The translations under genes were made by a program, and so were the position numbers. Below, one piece after another: positions 45,145 through 45,522 of a stretch of 45,522 bases of DNA. The stretch is from Cytobacillus firmus DS1 (GTDB lineage Bacteria; Bacillota; Bacilli; Bacillales; Cytobacillaceae). Positions within the stretch are counted from its first letter, which is position 1, and each line of letters begins with the position of its first letter. The stretch is taken from positions 1 through 45,522 of the forward strand of contig NZ_APVL01000026.1 in the NCBI RefSeq assembly GCF_000565285.1, in the 5' to 3' direction. The notes under the pieces were generated by a model that worked only from the letters and a program-made list of their open reading frames with translations, made no database searches and was not told where the DNA came from.

Positions 45145-45459
45145 ATGGCAATTGCAGATGTTACAGTCATTCCAATTGGAACAGGAACACCAAGTGTCAG
45201 CAGCTATGTGGCAGACATTCAGCGTGTATTAAAAAAATACGAGGAAAGCGGCAAAATCCGATTTCAGCTGACACCCATGAATACCATTATTGAAGGGGAG
45301 CTTCCTGATTTGTTTGAGGTCATCCAGGCAATGCATGAAGTCCCTTTTGAAAAAGGCTTAATGAGAGTGGCGACAAATATCCGCATTGATGACAGAAGAG
45401 ATGTTAAGAGGAAAATGGAAGAAAAGGTCCAAAGAGTTGAAAGTAAGCTAAATGGCTAA
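45145..45459 (+). CDS. yqgV: MTH1187/YqgV family thiamine-binding protein
   Basis: 104 residues with the ferredoxin-like MTH1187 fold: VTVIPIGTG at the start, SSYVADIQRVLKKYEESG helix, and TPMNTIIEGELPDLFEVIQAMHE. Homologues bind thiamine. AAAGGAG precedes ATG 45145, and it follows yqgU by 24 bases, so they are cotranscribed. Its terminator appears interrupted at the right edge of the window. Confidence 0.9.
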   Translation: MAIADVTVIPIGTGTPSVSSYVADIQRVLKKYEESGKIRFQLTPMNTIIEGELPDLFEVIQAMHEVPFEKGLMRVATNIRIDDRRDVKRKMEEKVQRVESKLNG

Positions 45460-45476
45460 AAATAAAAGGGCTCCCG
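45458..45476 (+). terminator. left half of a terminator after yqgV
   Basis: AAAATAAAAGGGCTCCCG is typical of the left arm of a strong intrinsic terminator, but no CGGGAGCCCTTTT right arm follows inside the window. Confidence 0.45.
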
Positions 45477-45479
45477 CCT

Positions 45480-45522
45480 TGAACTATACCCCGGATAGCG
45501 GACACTGATAAAAAAGTGCCCC
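45480..45522. mobile_element. possible insertion-sequence end at the window edge
   Basis: From TGAACTATACCCC on, the sequence changes style and includes GGACACTGATAAAAAAGTG, the CACT/AGTG-flanked kind of terminus seen in IS3-like elements. It interrupts the half terminator before it. Only 43 bases are visible, so the identity is a guess. Confidence 0.35.

Overview
The window looks like a chromosomal segment of a low-GC, endospore-forming Gram-positive bacterium of the family Bacillaceae. The evidence is the AT-rich sequence, strong AGGAGG-type ribosome binding sites with many TTG and GTG starts, sporulation and germination proteins (a SpoVAF/GerA-family protein, YqgT, YqfQ), and near-complete gene-order match, recalled from knowledge, to the Bacillus subtilis yqxD-dnaG-sigA to glcK-yqgV segment. 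A genus such as Cytobacillus or Mesobacillus is plausible but cannot be fixed from the sequence alone. No tRNA, rRNA, CRISPR array, prophage or complete insertion sequence is visible.

Layout. Bases 1-591 are non-coding, with hairpins and a degenerate repeat. The macromolecular synthesis operon follows (yqxD, dnaG, sigA; 592-4121) and ends in a strong terminator. Then come an unrecognised membrane protein, an acyl-CoA dehydrogenase with its own promoter and a CcpA (cre) site, cytochrome c550 (cccA), trmK-yqfO, convergent ispH, yqfQ, the helicase cshB behind a structured leader, nfo, and yqfT. The zinc-uptake operon znuC-znuB-zur (13382-15481) has a candidate Zur box on its promoter. yqfW, yqfX, ispG, yqfZ and yqgB follow. 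A Na/phosphate cotransporter, yqgC, sodA, yqgE and pbpA lead to the high-affinity phosphate operon pstS-pstC-pstA-pstB-phoU (26423-30925). That operon is preceded by four TTNANA-type Pho-box hexamers at exact 11-bp spacing.

After a structured repeat, the minus-strand pair yqzD-yqzC is followed by a compact DUF4912 / glycosyltransferase / unknown-protein group. Next are rpmG (L33), yqgN, a DUF92 membrane-protein gene that appears broken by an out-of-frame deletion, L-lactate dehydrogenase, yqgO, the rhomboid protease gluP, a SpoVAF-like spore protein, yqgQ-glcK, the LysM/M14 peptidase yqgT, the lipoprotein yqgU and the thiamine-binding protein yqgV. The right edge seems to enter a mobile-element end inserted in the yqgV terminator.

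Most of the window is conserved housekeeping DNA. Functional themes are replication/transcription initiation, isoprenoid synthesis (ispG, ispH), metal and phosphate homeostasis, cell wall and spore biology. I did not find a clear new defence or biosynthetic system. The least explained pieces are the DUF4912-GT4-unknown group, the structured repeats that begin at the stop codons of ispH and phoU, the cshB leader, palindromes upstream of the phosphate cotransporter and sodA, and the DUF92 lesion.
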